NCBI RefSeq assembly: GCF_001424485.1
Contig: NZ_LMQC01000025.1
Span: forward strand, 1 to 64,000
Reading direction: 5' to 3'
DNA length: 64,000 nt
From: Modestobacter sp. Leaf380
GTDB lineage: Bacteria > Actinomycetota > Actinomycetes > Mycobacteriales > Geodermatophilaceae
This document shows, in pieces, positions 16,388 through 27,889 of this stretch. Within the stretch, counting starts at the first letter, position 1, and each line of letters starts with the position of its first letter. Position numbers and translations under genes: made by a program. The notes beneath the pieces were generated by a model. It was given only the letters and a program-made list of their open reading frames with translations, did not search any database and had not been told where the DNA came from.

Positions 16388-17926
16388 TCAGTTCACGGAG
16401 CGCTCGGAGCCCTCCCAGAAGGCCTGGCGCAGCTTGAACTTCTGGATCTTGCCGGTCGCCGTCCGCGGGATGCCGTCCCGGAACTCGACCCGCTTGGGCA
16501 GCTTGTAGCCGGCCAACCGGGTCCGGCAGTGCGCGATGAGGTCGGCCTCGGTGACCGTCTCCCCCTCGGTGAGGACGACCAGCGCGGTGACCATCTCGCC
16601 CCACTTGTCGTCGGGCACGCCGATGACGGCGACCTCGGCGACGGCCGGGTGGCTGAAGACCGCGTCCTCGACCTCGATCGAGGAGACGTTCTCCCCGCCG
16701 GTGATGATCACGTCCTTCTTGCGGTCGGAGATGGTGAGGTAGCCGCCCTCGTCGATGGTGCCGCCGTCCCCGGTGTGGAACCAGCCGCCCTCCAACGCAT
16801 CGGCGCTGGCGTCCGGGTTCTCCCAGTAGCCGGCCAGCACGGTGTTGGACTGCGCGAGCACCTCACCGGACTCACTGGTGCGCATCCGGGTGCCCAGCGC
16901 CGGGACGCCGGCCCGGGACAACGCCCTGGCCCGCTCGATGGGCTCCAGGTCGTCGTACTCGGCGCGCGGGCGGTTGACCGTCAGCAGCGGCGCGGTCTCG
17001 GTGAGGCCGTAGATCTGGTTGAACTCCCAGCCCAGCTCCTCCTCGACCCGGGCGATGGTCCGCGAGGGCGGCGGGGCGCCGGCGACGACGATGCGCACCT
17101 GGTCGCGGCCGGGCACCTCGCCGTCCCACTCGGCGGCGGCGTCCAGGACGGCGTTCCACACCGCGGGGGCCCCGGCCATCATCGTGACGCCGTGCTGCTG
17201 CACGCGGCGCAGGATCTCGGCGCCGTCGATCTTGCGGATCGGCACCTGGCGGGCCCCGACGCCGGCCATCGAGTAGGGCAGCCCCCAGCCGTTGCAGTGG
17301 AACATCGGCAGCGTGTGCAGGTAGACGTCGCGGTCGCTGACCTGCATGTGCATGCCGAAGACGACGGCGTTGGTCCAGATGTTGCGGTGGGTCATCTGCA
17401 CGCCCTTGGGGCGGGCCGTCGTCCCCGAGGTGTAGTTGACGGTGGCGGTGGCGTCCTCGTCGGGCTCGGCCCAGGGCCGCGGCTCGGTGTCGAAGCGCAG
17501 CAGGCCCTGCTCGTACTCCTCGCCGGTGAGCAGGCGGTGCTCGGCGGTGACGCCCTTCAGCGCGGGCTCCAGCTCGGGGTCCACCAGCAGCACCTTCGCG
17601 CCCGAGTGCTCGACGATGTAGGAGACCTCCTCGGCCGAGAGCCGGAAGTTGACCGGCACCAGCACCCGCCCCGAGCTGGGCACCCCGTAGAGCAGCTCCA
17701 GCACGCGGGCGGAGTTGTGGCTGACCACGGCCACCCGCTCCCCCTCGCCCACCCCGAGGGCGTCCAGCCCGGCGCCGACGGCCCGCGCCCGGCGGGCGAC
17801 CTCGCGGTAGGTCAGCTCGCCGAGGGAGTCCGCGGGCTGCTGCGGCTCGTCCACGATCCCGATCCGGTCGCCGTAGACGAGCTCCGCGCGCTCGAGGAAG
17901 TCGCGGGTGGTGAGGGGGACGCGCAT
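16388..17926 (-). CDS. Acyl-CoA synthetase (AMP-forming, fatty-acid--CoA ligase family)
   Basis: A 512-residue adenylate-forming ligase. The phosphate-binding loop YTSGTTARPKG is at 165-175, followed by the family segments YLHTLPMFHCNGWG, QIYGLTETAP, the hinge-region GWFHTGDGG and TISDRKKDVIITGGENVSS, and the C-terminal catalytic lysine in PRTATGKIQKFKLR. It activates a medium/long-chain or aryl acid to its CoA thioester. The ATG has an ACGGAG site five bases upstream. It has its own terminator and no catabolic partners next to it, so the acid cannot be inferred. Confidence 0.9.
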   Translation of the reverse strand: MRVPLTTRDFLERAELVYGDRIGIVDEPQQPADSLGELTYREVARRARAVGAGLDALGVGEGERVAVVSHNSARVLELLYGVPSSGRVLVPVNFRLSAEEVSYIVEHSGAKVLLVDPELEPALKGVTAEHRLLTGEEYEQGLLRFDTEPRPWAEPDEDATATVNYTSGTTARPKGVQMTHRNIWTNAVVFGMHMQVSDRDVYLHTLPMFHCNGWGLPYSMAGVGARQVPIRKIDGAEILRRVQQHGVTMMAGAPAVWNAVLDAAAEWDGEVPGRDQVRIVVAGAPPPSRTIARVEEELGWEFNQIYGLTETAPLLTVNRPRAEYDDLEPIERARALSRAGVPALGTRMRTSESGEVLAQSNTVLAGYWENPDASADALEGGWFHTGDGGTIDEGGYLTISDRKKDVIITGGENVSSIEVEDAVFSHPAVAEVAVIGVPDDKWGEMVTALVVLTEGETVTEADLIAHCRTRLAGYKLPKRVEFRDGIPRTATGKIQKFKLRQAFWEGSERSVN

Positions 17927-17957
17927 GCCGGCTCCGTGGGGTCGGGGCCGACCGGGG

Positions 17958-18944
17958 TCAGCCGCGGAGAGTGGTCGGCGTCACGCTAGCGCCCAGGAGG
18001 GACCGTCGCCGTTGCACGCCGGACGCAACCCCCTCCAGCACCGGGACCGCCCGCCACACCGCCACCGCGTAGGCCGCACCGAGCAGCGTGTCGACGACGT
18101 AGTGCTCCCCCGACCAGACCAGCGCCACGGGCATCGCCAGCGCGTAGGCCACCAGCAGCACCCGCTGCCAGCGCCGCCGGGCCCACGACCAGCCGACCAG
18201 GCAGACCAGGACGGCGAAGGCGGTGTGCAGCGAGGGCACCGCGGCCACCGGGTTCACCGCGCCCTGCCCGGCGTGCAGCAGCGCCCCGGCCCGGGGCAGC
18301 CCCAGCTCGGCCCAACCGTCGCCGCTGCGCCGGGCGACCTCGCCGATCACACCCTCCCGGGCGGCCAGCCACGGCGGCGCGGCCGGGTAGAGCACGTAGG
18401 TGACCAGCCCCGCCACGGACAGGCCGACCACCGTCCGCGCGTACCGGGCCCACCGCGCCCGGTCCCGCAGCCACAGCACCGCCAGCACCAGCGGCGTGAG
18501 GACGAAGTGCGAGGCGTAGACCAGCGTCACCGCCACGGCCAGCCAGCCCGGCGCGGTCAGGTGCGCCTGCAGCCACACCGTGGGGACGACGCCGAACAGC
18601 GCGGTGTCGACGGCGGCCGGCTCGGTGAGGTGCACCGGGGCGCCCAGGCCGTCCGCGATGCCCCGGCTGGCGTCGTAGAGCAGCAGCACCGCGCCCAGCG
18701 GCACCCAGTCGGCGAGCAGCCGGACCGCGGCGCGCCGACCCCGGCCCGCGCACCGGCAGGCCAGCCCCGCCAGCACCCACAGCAGCACGCTGAGCCGGTC
18801 GGTGGGCAGGCCCTGCCACGCCACGACCACCAGCAGCGCACCCAGGTGTGCCGTCGACAGGACGGCCCGCAGTGCGCGACCCCGATCCGGCAGCCCGGCC
18901 GCTGGTGCGGGGACGGCGGGGGTCCCCACCGCCGTCGCCGTCAT
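17958..18944 (-). CDS. PAP2-superfamily membrane phosphatase/transferase (Aur1-like)
   Basis: A 328-residue protein with about seven membrane helices. The PAP2 catalytic motifs are visible as PSLHT (237-241) and GEHYVVD (279-285), the spacing seen in inositol-phosphoryl-ceramide-synthase-like (Aur1) PAP2 proteins of actinobacteria, which act on lipid phosphates at the outer face of the membrane. The ATG at 18944 is six bases downstream of a TACCTT -10 box and lacks a ribosome site, so it is probably leaderless. Lies back to back with aconitase. Confidence 0.85.
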   Translation of the reverse strand: MTATAVGTPAVPAPAAGLPDRGRALRAVLSTAHLGALLVVVAWQGLPTDRLSVLLWVLAGLACRCAGRGRRAAVRLLADWVPLGAVLLLYDASRGIADGLGAPVHLTEPAAVDTALFGVVPTVWLQAHLTAPGWLAVAVTLVYASHFVLTPLVLAVLWLRDRARWARYARTVVGLSVAGLVTYVLYPAAPPWLAAREGVIGEVARRSGDGWAELGLPRAGALLHAGQGAVNPVAAVPSLHTAFAVLVCLVGWSWARRRWQRVLLVAYALAMPVALVWSGEHYVVDTLLGAAYAVAVWRAVPVLEGVASGVQRRRSLLGASVTPTTLRG

Positions 18945-18950
18945 GGCGGG

Positions 18951-18956
18951 AAGGTA
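18951..18956 (-). promoter_or_regulatory. -10 box (TACCTT), leaderless start of PAP2 gene
   Basis: On the minus strand TACCTT, six bases, then ATG at 18944. Confidence 0.5.
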
Positions 18957-19139
18957 GGTGTCGGAGTGCCCGGGACGGCGGTTCCGGCGCGCGAGCGGGC
19001 CACCTGTGCCCCAGCCGTCCCGTGAGCGCGGTCACGCACCATGTGGCAAGGGTTGCCTCACTCCGCACGCGTCAGCGGGAGCTGGGATGATCGGGGGTGC
19101 TCAGAGCGCGATGGGACCAGCGAGGGTGAGGCGCAAGCA

Positions 19140-21965
<2,826 letters not shown>

Positions 21966-21971
21966 TCCACC

Positions 21972-22733
21972 GTGGACCTGGGTCTGGGCGGTCGCGGCTA
22001 CCTGCTCACCGGCGCGAGCAGGGGGCTGGGGTTCGCGACCGCCCGGGCCCTGGTCGACGACGGGGCGCGGGTGCTGGTCAGCTCGCGTTCCGGTGACTCC
22101 GTCGACGCCGCCGTCGCCTCCCTCGGTGGGGCGCCGGCGGCGCACGGCCGCACCGCCGACCTGGCCGACCCCGCGTCGGCGCAGGACCTGGTGACGGCGG
22201 CCGTCGCCGAGCTCGGGCGGGTCGACGGGGCGCTGGTCTCCGTCGGCGGCCCGAAGCCCGGCTCGGTCCTGGACACCGACGAGGCCGACTGGCGCGACGC
22301 CGTCGACTCCGTCCTGCTGGGCACCATCCGGTTGGTCAAGGCCCTGGTCCCGGTCCTGGGCGAGGGCACCGCGATCGGCCTGGTGCTGTCCACCTCGGTC
22401 CGCCAGCCCATCGGTCACCTCGCCATCTCCAACGGCCTGCGCCCGGGCCTGGCCATGACCGCCAAGGCGCTGGCCGACGAGCTCGGACCCCGCGGCATCC
22501 GGGTCTTCGGCCTGCTGCCCGGCACCATCGCCACCGACCGGATCACCGACATCGAGGCCGCCTCCGGCGACGCCGCGGCCATGCGGGCCCGCACCGAAGC
22601 CGGCATCCCGCTGCGCCGGGTCGGCCGCCCCGAGGAGTTCGGGCGGGTGGCCGCGTTCGCGCTGTCCCCGGCCGCCAGCTACCTGACCGGCGTGATGATC
22701 CCCGTCGACGGCGGCGTCACGAGGGCCCTGTGA
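21972..22733 (+). CDS. SDR-family oxidoreductase lacking the Tyr-Lys catalytic pair
   Basis: A 253-residue short-chain dehydrogenase fold. The cofactor loop TGASRGLG is at 13-20 and the C-terminus SYLTGVMIPVDGG is standard. The catalytic region reads S-T-S then AISNGLRPG: serine 140/142 is kept, but Ile152 and Leu156 stand where the Tyr and Lys of YxxxK should be. This SNxLR variant belongs to a widespread but poorly understood SDR subgroup, so oxidoreductase activity should not be assumed. GTG start six bases after the aconitase stop; its own stop overlaps the next gene (GTGA). Probably an acnA-SDR-chelatase operon. Confidence 0.85.
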   Translation: MDLGLGGRGYLLTGASRGLGFATARALVDDGARVLVSSRSGDSVDAAVASLGGAPAAHGRTADLADPASAQDLVTAAVAELGRVDGALVSVGGPKPGSVLDTDEADWRDAVDSVLLGTIRLVKALVPVLGEGTAIGLVLSTSVRQPIGHLAISNGLRPGLAMTAKALADELGPRGIRVFGLLPGTIATDRITDIEAASGDAAAMRARTEAGIPLRRVGRPEEFGRVAAFALSPAASYLTGVMIPVDGGVTRAL

Positions 22734-23539
22734 GCGAGACACCCGTGGCCGCGGGGCACGTGCTCGTGGCGTGCGCGCACGGCACCCGCAACCCGACCGG
22801 GCGCCGGCTGATCGCCGAGCTGGCCCTGGGCGCCCGGGCGCTGCGCCCGGAGCTGCGGACCACGGCCGCCTTCGTCGACGTCCAGCCGCCCACCGTCGTG
22901 GACGTCGTCGCGGGGCTGGCCACCGAGGGCACCCCGGCCGTGGTGGTGCCGGTGCTGCTGTCCGGCGGCTTCCACGTGCACGTCGACATCGCCGGTGCCG
23001 TCCAGGCCCACCCGGGCACCCTGGCCGCCCGGCCACTGGGCCCGGACCTGCGGCTGGTCGAGGTGCTGCTGACCCGGCTGGCCGAGATCGGCGCGGACGC
23101 CGAGGACCCGACCACCGCCGTCGTCGTCGCGGCCGCCGGGTCCAGCGACGCCCGGGCCACCGCCGACGTCGAGGACACCGCCGACCTGCTGCAGCGCTCC
23201 TGGGCCGGGCCGGTCACCACCGGTTACGGCTCGGCCGCGCAACCGACCGTGCCCGACGCGATCGCCGCCGCCCGCGCCGCGGGCGCGCAGCGGGTCGTCA
23301 TCGCCGCCTACCTGCTGGCGCCCGGCCACTTCCACGACAAGGTCAGCGGCGCGGGGGCCGACGACGTCACCGCTCCCCTGCTGCCCGACGAGCGCATCGC
23401 CGCGGTGCTGCTGGACCGCTACGACGCCGCCCTGGAGACCGCCCGCCTGCAGGCCGACGCCGAGGCCCGCCGCCCCGGCTCGCCCAACCGGGTCGAGACG
23501 CTGGACTTCTGGCCCGGCCCGGACGACGTCGACACCTGA
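22730..23539 (+). CDS. CbiX/SirB-like sirohydrochlorin chelatase family protein
   Basis: A 269-residue two-repeat chelatase-fold protein. The first half opens with the metal-site histidine in VACAHGTRNP and continues AFVDVQPPTVVDVV and VVPVLLSGGFHVHVDI; the second half has VVVAAAGSSDARA and AYLLAPGHFHDKV, again with a histidine. Such proteins insert Fe or Co into sirohydrochlorin for sirohaem or cobalamin, or belong to an uncharacterised actinobacterial group often found near sulfur-assimilation genes. A rhodanese gene lies on the other side of the repeat array. The GTG start overlaps the SDR stop. Confidence 0.83.
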   Translation: MSETPVAAGHVLVACAHGTRNPTGRRLIAELALGARALRPELRTTAAFVDVQPPTVVDVVAGLATEGTPAVVVPVLLSGGFHVHVDIAGAVQAHPGTLAARPLGPDLRLVEVLLTRLAEIGADAEDPTTAVVVAAAGSSDARATADVEDTADLLQRSWAGPVTTGYGSAAQPTVPDAIAAARAAGAQRVVIAAYLLAPGHFHDKVSGAGADDVTAPLLPDERIAAVLLDRYDAALETARLQADAEARRPGSPNRVETLDFWPGPDDVDT

Positions 23540-23636
23540 GCCCGCACGACCCCGGTCACCGAGTGACCACCGGCGCCCGTGCGCGCCCGGACTCCTCCCC
23601 CCGGACCCCAGCCCGGCCAGGGCGCAGCGAGCTCCC

Positions 23637-23841
23637 GATGTCACATCGAGGGGTCCGGCGCCGGCGAGGAGCCGCTCGATGTGACATCCAGCGGTCTCGT
23701 GCCGGGCAAGGGCTGCTCGATGTGACATCGAGCGGTCCGGTGCCGGCGAAGGGCTGCTCGATGTGACATCGAGCGGTCTCGTGCCGGGCAAGGGCTGCTC
23801 GATGTGACATCGAGCGGTCTCGTGCCGGGGAGGGGCGGCAG
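23637..23841. repeat. Array of five 41-bp tandem repeats, each carrying a 17-bp palindrome
   Basis: The core GATGTGACATC (GATGTCACATC in the first unit) recurs at 23637, 23678, 23719, 23760 and 23801, exactly 41 bases apart. The typical unit is a palindrome CTCGATGTGACATCGAG (8-base arms around one base) plus a 24-base segment reading CGGTCTCGTGCCGGGCAAGGGCTG with small variants. Units 3-5 are nearly identical, unit 1 is most diverged. It fills the 308-base gap between the convergent chelatase and rhodanese genes, and every unit can form a hairpin. It is not a CRISPR because the intervening segments repeat too. Confidence 0.93.
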
Positions 23842-23847
23842 CGAGGG

Positions 23848-24645
23848 TCAGGTGCCGGTCGCCACCGGTCGCTGCGGGTCCGCCGACCACTCCGACCACG
23901 AGCCAGGCCACAGCGCCGCGTCGACCCCGGCGACGGCCAGCGCGGCCACCTGGTGTGCGGCGGTCACCCCGGAGCCGCAGTAGACGCCCACGGTCGTCCC
24001 CGGGGTCACGTCCAGCGCAGCGAACCGGTCGGCCAGGTCGGCGCGGAAGCGACCGGTCGGCGTCAGGTTGTCCGTGGTCGGTGCGCTCACCGCACCGGGC
24101 ACGTGCCCGGCGCGGGGGTCGACCGGCTCGGCCTCGCCCCGGTACCGCTCCCCCGCCCGCGCGTCCAGCAGCACCCCACCGGTGCCGGGCAGTGCGGCGG
24201 CCTCGTCGGCGGTCAGCACCGGCATCCCGCCCCCGGTCAGCACCACGTCACCGGGCTCGGGGACGACGTCACCGGACTCGACCGGACCGACCCAGTCGGC
24301 CAGCCCGCCGTCCAGGATGCGGACGTCGGCCACCCCGGCCCAGCGCAGCAGCCACCAGGCGCGGGCGGCCGCCGTCCCGGGGCCGGCGTCGTAGACCACG
24401 ACCCGGTCGCCGGCGGAGACGCCCCAGCGCCGGGCGGCGGCCTGCAGGTCGGCGAGCTCGGGCAGCGGGTGCCGACCCGCGGCGGACGCCGGTGCGGCCA
24501 GCTCGGTGTCCAGGTCGACGTAGACCGCCCCCGGCAGGTGACCGGAGAGGTACCGCTCGCGGCCGAGGCTGTCGCCCAACGCCCAGCGGACGTCGAGCAG
24601 CACGGCGCCGGCGACGTCGTCGGGCCCGGCGAGCACGGGGGTCAC
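23848..24645 (-). CDS. Thiosulfate/3-mercaptopyruvate sulfurtransferase (tandem rhodanese)
   Basis: A 265-residue enzyme with two rhodanese domains. The N-terminal domain (about 1-120) is inactive, with Asp86 in the loop position (VVVYDAGPG). The C-terminal domain carries the persulfide cysteine Cys223 in YCGSGVTA, and the protein ends GSWSEWSADPQRPVATGT as in mycobacterial SseA/CysA-type sulfurtransferases. It transfers sulfane sulfur to cyanide or thiols. The GTG start overlaps the stop of the upstream SnoaL-like gene (GTGA), so the two are co-translated. Confidence 0.92.
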   Translation of the reverse strand: MTPVLAGPDDVAGAVLLDVRWALGDSLGRERYLSGHLPGAVYVDLDTELAAPASAAGRHPLPELADLQAAARRWGVSAGDRVVVYDAGPGTAAARAWWLLRWAGVADVRILDGGLADWVGPVESGDVVPEPGDVVLTGGGMPVLTADEAAALPGTGGVLLDARAGERYRGEAEPVDPRAGHVPGAVSAPTTDNLTPTGRFRADLADRFAALDVTPGTTVGVYCGSGVTAAHQVAALAVAGVDAALWPGSWSEWSADPQRPVATGT

Positions 24646-25094
24646 CGCACGGACTCCAGCTCGGCGGTGAGCGCCGCGACCGCCTCGGGGCGGCCGTGGA
24701 ACTGGGCGGGGGTGGCGGTGAAGACCGAGATCTTCCAGCGCCGCCCGTCCCGCACGACCACAGCGGTGTGCACGGCGTGCAGCCCGGGGTCCAGGCGACC
24801 GGTGCCGGGCTGGGCCATGCCGGCGACGGCGTGCAGCACGGCCACGCCGTCGCTGATCGAGCGCACGGAGCGGACCAGCCCGACGTAGGCCGGGGTCTGG
24901 TGGTCGGCGAACAGCCGGCGCATGTCGGCGGCGATCTGCAGCCGACCGTGGGTGCTGCTGCCGTCGAAGCCGACGACGTCGCCGTCGTCGGTCAGCACGG
25001 CGGAGACACGGGCGCCGCTGCGGGCGTTCCACCCGGCCAGGTACTCGGCGTAGACGGCGCGGATCTCGGCGTCGTCGGGGTGCAGGGCGGACAA
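24642..25094 (-). CDS. SnoaL-like / SgcJ-EcaC family protein
   Basis: A 150-residue cone-shaped NTF2-like protein: EIRAVYAEYLAGWNARSG, VLTDDGDVVGFDGSSTHGR, then ADMRRLFADHQTPAYVGLV and VAVLHAVAGM. The arrangement is that of the SgcJ/EcaC (DUF4440-like) family; members have assorted or unknown activities. It starts with a rare TTG supported by a GGAGG four bases upstream. Overlaps the rhodanese gene. No specific substrate can be inferred. Confidence 0.82.
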   Translation of the reverse strand: MSALHPDDAEIRAVYAEYLAGWNARSGARVSAVLTDDGDVVGFDGSSTHGRLQIAADMRRLFADHQTPAYVGLVRSVRSISDGVAVLHAVAGMAQPGTGRLDPGLHAVHTAVVVRDGRRWKISVFTATPAQFHGRPEAVAALTAELESVR

Positions 25095-25143
25095 CGGGCC
25101 TCCGACGGGGTGGTGACGGCTGGGACTCCTGCGACGCTAGTGG

Positions 25144-27042
25144 TCAGGCCTGTGTGGCGGCGGGTGACACGGTCTCCTCGCGGTCGGAGAACTGCGTGCG
25201 GTACAGGTCGGCGTACCGGTGGCCCAGCGCCAGCAGCTCCTCGTGGGTGCCCTGCTCGACGATGCGCCCCTCGTCCACGACCAGGATCAGGTCGGCGGCC
25301 CGGATGGTGGACAGCCGGTGCGCGATGACCAGCGACGTCCGGCCGGTGAGCGCGGTGTCCAGCGCCTTCTGCACCGCGACCTCGCTCTCACTGTCCAGGT
25401 GCGCGGTCGCCTCGTCGAGGATGACGACACCGGGGCCCTTGAGCAGCACCCGGGCGATGGCCAGGCGCTGCTTCTCCCCGCCCGACATCCGGTAGCCGCG
25501 GTCCCCGACCACGGTGTCCAGGCCGTCGGGCAGCGAGGCGACGAGCGCGGCGATCCGGGCGCCGGTGAGCGCGGCCCACAGCTGGTCCTCGGTGGCCTCG
25601 GGGCGGGCGTAGACCAGGTTGGCCCGGATGGTGTCGTGGAAGAGGTGGCTGTCCTGGCTGACGACGCCGATCGCGGCGCGCAGCGAGTCCGCGGTGGCCT
25701 GCCGGACGTCGAGCCCGCCGACCCGGACGGCGCCGTCGGTGACGTCGTAGAGCCGGGGCACCAGGTTGGCGATGGTCGACTTCCCGGCCCCGGAGTGGCC
25801 GACGAGGGCGACCAGCTGGCCGGGCTCGGCCCGGAAGCTGACGTCGCGCAGCACGACCGTGGACCCGCCGTGCTCGGGCAGCGACAGGTCCTCCAGCGAG
25901 GCCAGCGACACCTGGTCGGCGGTCGGGTAGGAGAACGACACCCGGTCGAACTCCACCGAGCGGTCGTCGGCCGGGACCGGCCGGGCGTCGGGTGCCTCGG
26001 CGATCATCGGCTCCAGGTCGAGCACCTCGAAGACCCGGTCGAAGCTGACCATCGCGCTCATCACGTCCACCCGGACGTTGGACAGCGCGGTCAGCGGTCC
26101 GTACAGCCGGGACAGCAGCAGCGCCAGGGAGACCACCGCACCCGGGGACAGCGACCCGTCGAAGGCCAGCGAGCCGCCCAGGCCGTAGACCAGCGCGGTG
26201 GCCAGCGCGGCGACCAGGGTGAGGGCGGTGAAGAACGTGCGGCCGTACATGGCCGACAGCACCCCGATGTCGCGCACCCGGGCCGCGCGGGCCCGGAAGG
26301 ACTCGACCTCGGCCTCGGGCCGGCCGAACAGCTTGACCAGCAGCGCACCGGCCACGTTGAACCGCTCGGTCATCGTGGCGTTCATCGAGGCGTTGAGCCC
26401 GTAGGACTCCCGGGTGATCTCCTGCAGCTTGGAGCCGATCCGCTTGGCCGGGAGCACGAACAGCGGCACCAGCACGATCGAGAGCAGCGTGATCTGCCAG
26501 GACAGCGTCAGCATCACCCCGGCGGTGAGCACCAGCCCGATCGCGTTGGACACCACCCCGGACAGCGTCGAGGTGAACGCCTGCTGCGCGCCGATGACGT
26601 CGTTGTTGAGCCGGCTGACCAGCGCGCCGGTCTGGGTGCGGGTGAAGAACGCCACCGGCATCCGCTGCACGTGGGCGAACACCCGGGCGCGCAGGTCGTA
26701 GATGACGCCCTCCCCGATCCGGGAGGAGTACCAGCGCTGGGCCAACGAGCTGGCCGCGTCCACCAACGCCAGCCCGGCGATGAGGAGCGCGATCCGCACG
26801 ATGTCGGCGGCGGTGCCGTCCAGGCGGGCGATCCGGTTGACGATGTCGCCGGCCAGCAGCGGCGTCAGCACCCCGATCACCGCCGAGACGACGACCAGGG
26901 ACAGGAAGAACGTCAGGTCCCGCCGGTAGGGCCCGGCGATCCCCAGGATCCGCTTGACCGTCCCCGCAGGGATCTCCCGGCCCGGCTGTGGGTTGCGCTG
27001 GAACGACCGCATGGCGGCCATCGAGGTCATGGGTGAGCTCAC
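25144..27042 (-). CDS. ABC exporter, fused permease/ATPase
   Basis: A 632-residue half-transporter. Six membrane helices lie in residues 30-330 (ABC_membrane, type IV exporter fold), followed by an ATPase with Walker A GHSGAGKST, signature MSGGEKQRLAIARVLL and Walker B VVILDEATAHLD. The core is that of homodimeric multidrug/lipid exporters such as MsbA-like proteins. I prefer the GTG at 27042 because an AGAGG lies eight bases upstream; a GTG at 27051 and an ATG at 27030 are alternatives. No accessory genes indicate the cargo. Confidence 0.92.
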   Translation of the reverse strand: MSSPMTSMAAMRSFQRNPQPGREIPAGTVKRILGIAGPYRRDLTFFLSLVVVSAVIGVLTPLLAGDIVNRIARLDGTAADIVRIALLIAGLALVDAASSLAQRWYSSRIGEGVIYDLRARVFAHVQRMPVAFFTRTQTGALVSRLNNDVIGAQQAFTSTLSGVVSNAIGLVLTAGVMLTLSWQITLLSIVLVPLFVLPAKRIGSKLQEITRESYGLNASMNATMTERFNVAGALLVKLFGRPEAEVESFRARAARVRDIGVLSAMYGRTFFTALTLVAALATALVYGLGGSLAFDGSLSPGAVVSLALLLSRLYGPLTALSNVRVDVMSAMVSFDRVFEVLDLEPMIAEAPDARPVPADDRSVEFDRVSFSYPTADQVSLASLEDLSLPEHGGSTVVLRDVSFRAEPGQLVALVGHSGAGKSTIANLVPRLYDVTDGAVRVGGLDVRQATADSLRAAIGVVSQDSHLFHDTIRANLVYARPEATEDQLWAALTGARIAALVASLPDGLDTVVGDRGYRMSGGEKQRLAIARVLLKGPGVVILDEATAHLDSESEVAVQKALDTALTGRTSLVIAHRLSTIRAADLILVVDEGRIVEQGTHEELLALGHRYADLYRTQFSDREETVSPAATQA

Positions 27043-27115
27043 GGACTCCACCTCTCACGTGTCGGTGGGGCCAACCGGCGCAGCCGCGCCGGTGTTCCGC
27101 TCGGCGGTCGGTGGG

Positions 27116-27889
27116 TCAGCGGCCGGCGAGCGCGTGCAGCCGGGCCAGCTGGGCCGCCCGCTCGGCGGCGTCCTGACCCTCGGCGTCGACGGCCGCGGCC
27201 CGGCGGACCAGCTCCGCCGTCGCCCGGCTGGCGGCGATGTCGGGCCCCATGATGCCTGCGACCAGCGCGGTGACGGCGTCCTCGAGCTCCTCCGGCGCGA
27301 CGACGGCGTTGGCCAGCCCACTGGCCAGCGCCTCGGCGGCGCCCACCCCGCGGCCGGTCAGGCACATCTCCAGGGCCCGCGAGTACCCGACGGCCTGCAC
27401 CAGGGTGGAGGTGCCGGTCAGGTCGGGCACCAGCCCGAGCACGGCCTCCGGGAGCTTGAAGGTGGCCGCGGTGCTGCACACCCGCAGGTCGCAGGCCAGC
27501 GCCAGCTGCGCGCCGGCGCCGATGGCGTGCCCCTGCACGACGGCGACCGAGACGATGCCCGGGCGGCGCAGCCACCGGAAGCCGGCCTGGTACTCCCGGA
27601 TCCGCTGCTGCGCGCCGTCGTCGCCGAGGGCGAGGAGGGCACCGAGGCCGCCGTTCTGGCCGGGGTCGGTGGAGAACAGCGAGCGGTCCAGGCCGGCGGA
27701 GAAGGCCCGGCCAGCGCCCCGGACGACAACGACGCGGACGTCCGGGTCGAGGGACTCCCCGATGGCGGCCAGCCGGTACCAGGTCTGCGGGGTCTGGGCG
27801 TTGAGCTGGTCGGCACGGTCCAGGGTGACGGTGAGGACCGCGCCGTCCCGGGCGGTGGTGACCCAGCCGTCGGCCGGGTCGCCGCTCAC
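27116..27889 (-). CDS. Enoyl-CoA hydratase/isomerase family protein
   Basis: A 257-residue crotonase-fold enzyme. Oxyanion-hole segments are AGRAFSAGLDRSLF and QGHAIGAGAQLALACDLR; an acidic residue is present in KLPEAVLGLVPD where family hydratases carry a catalytic glutamate. It is likely to act on an acyl-CoA, hydrating or isomerising a double bond. The GTG start overlaps the stop of the small HTH gene upstream (GTGA), an unexpected partner. A second crotonase gene lies 5 kb away at 32455. Confidence 0.88.
   Translation of the reverse strand: MSGDPADGWVTTARDGAVLTVTLDRADQLNAQTPQTWYRLAAIGESLDPDVRVVVVRGAGRAFSAGLDRSLFSTDPGQNGGLGALLALGDDGAQQRIREYQAGFRWLRRPGIVSVAVVQGHAIGAGAQLALACDLRVCSTAATFKLPEAVLGLVPDLTGTSTLVQAVGYSRALEMCLTGRGVGAAEALASGLANAVVAPEELEDAVTALVAGIMGPDIAASRATAELVRRAAAVDAEGQDAAERAAQLARLHALAGR

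Noticed and set aside
23556-23810. Minus-strand 84-codon reading frame rich in repeats (MSHRAALARHETARCHIE...)
   Set aside because: It is a by-product of the 41-bp tandem repeat; 41 is not a multiple of three so the peptide repeat changes frame. No ribosome site.
23637-23841. CRISPR array
   Set aside because: The period is regular, but the segments between the palindromes are themselves nearly identical, so there are no unique spacers; no cas genes are near.
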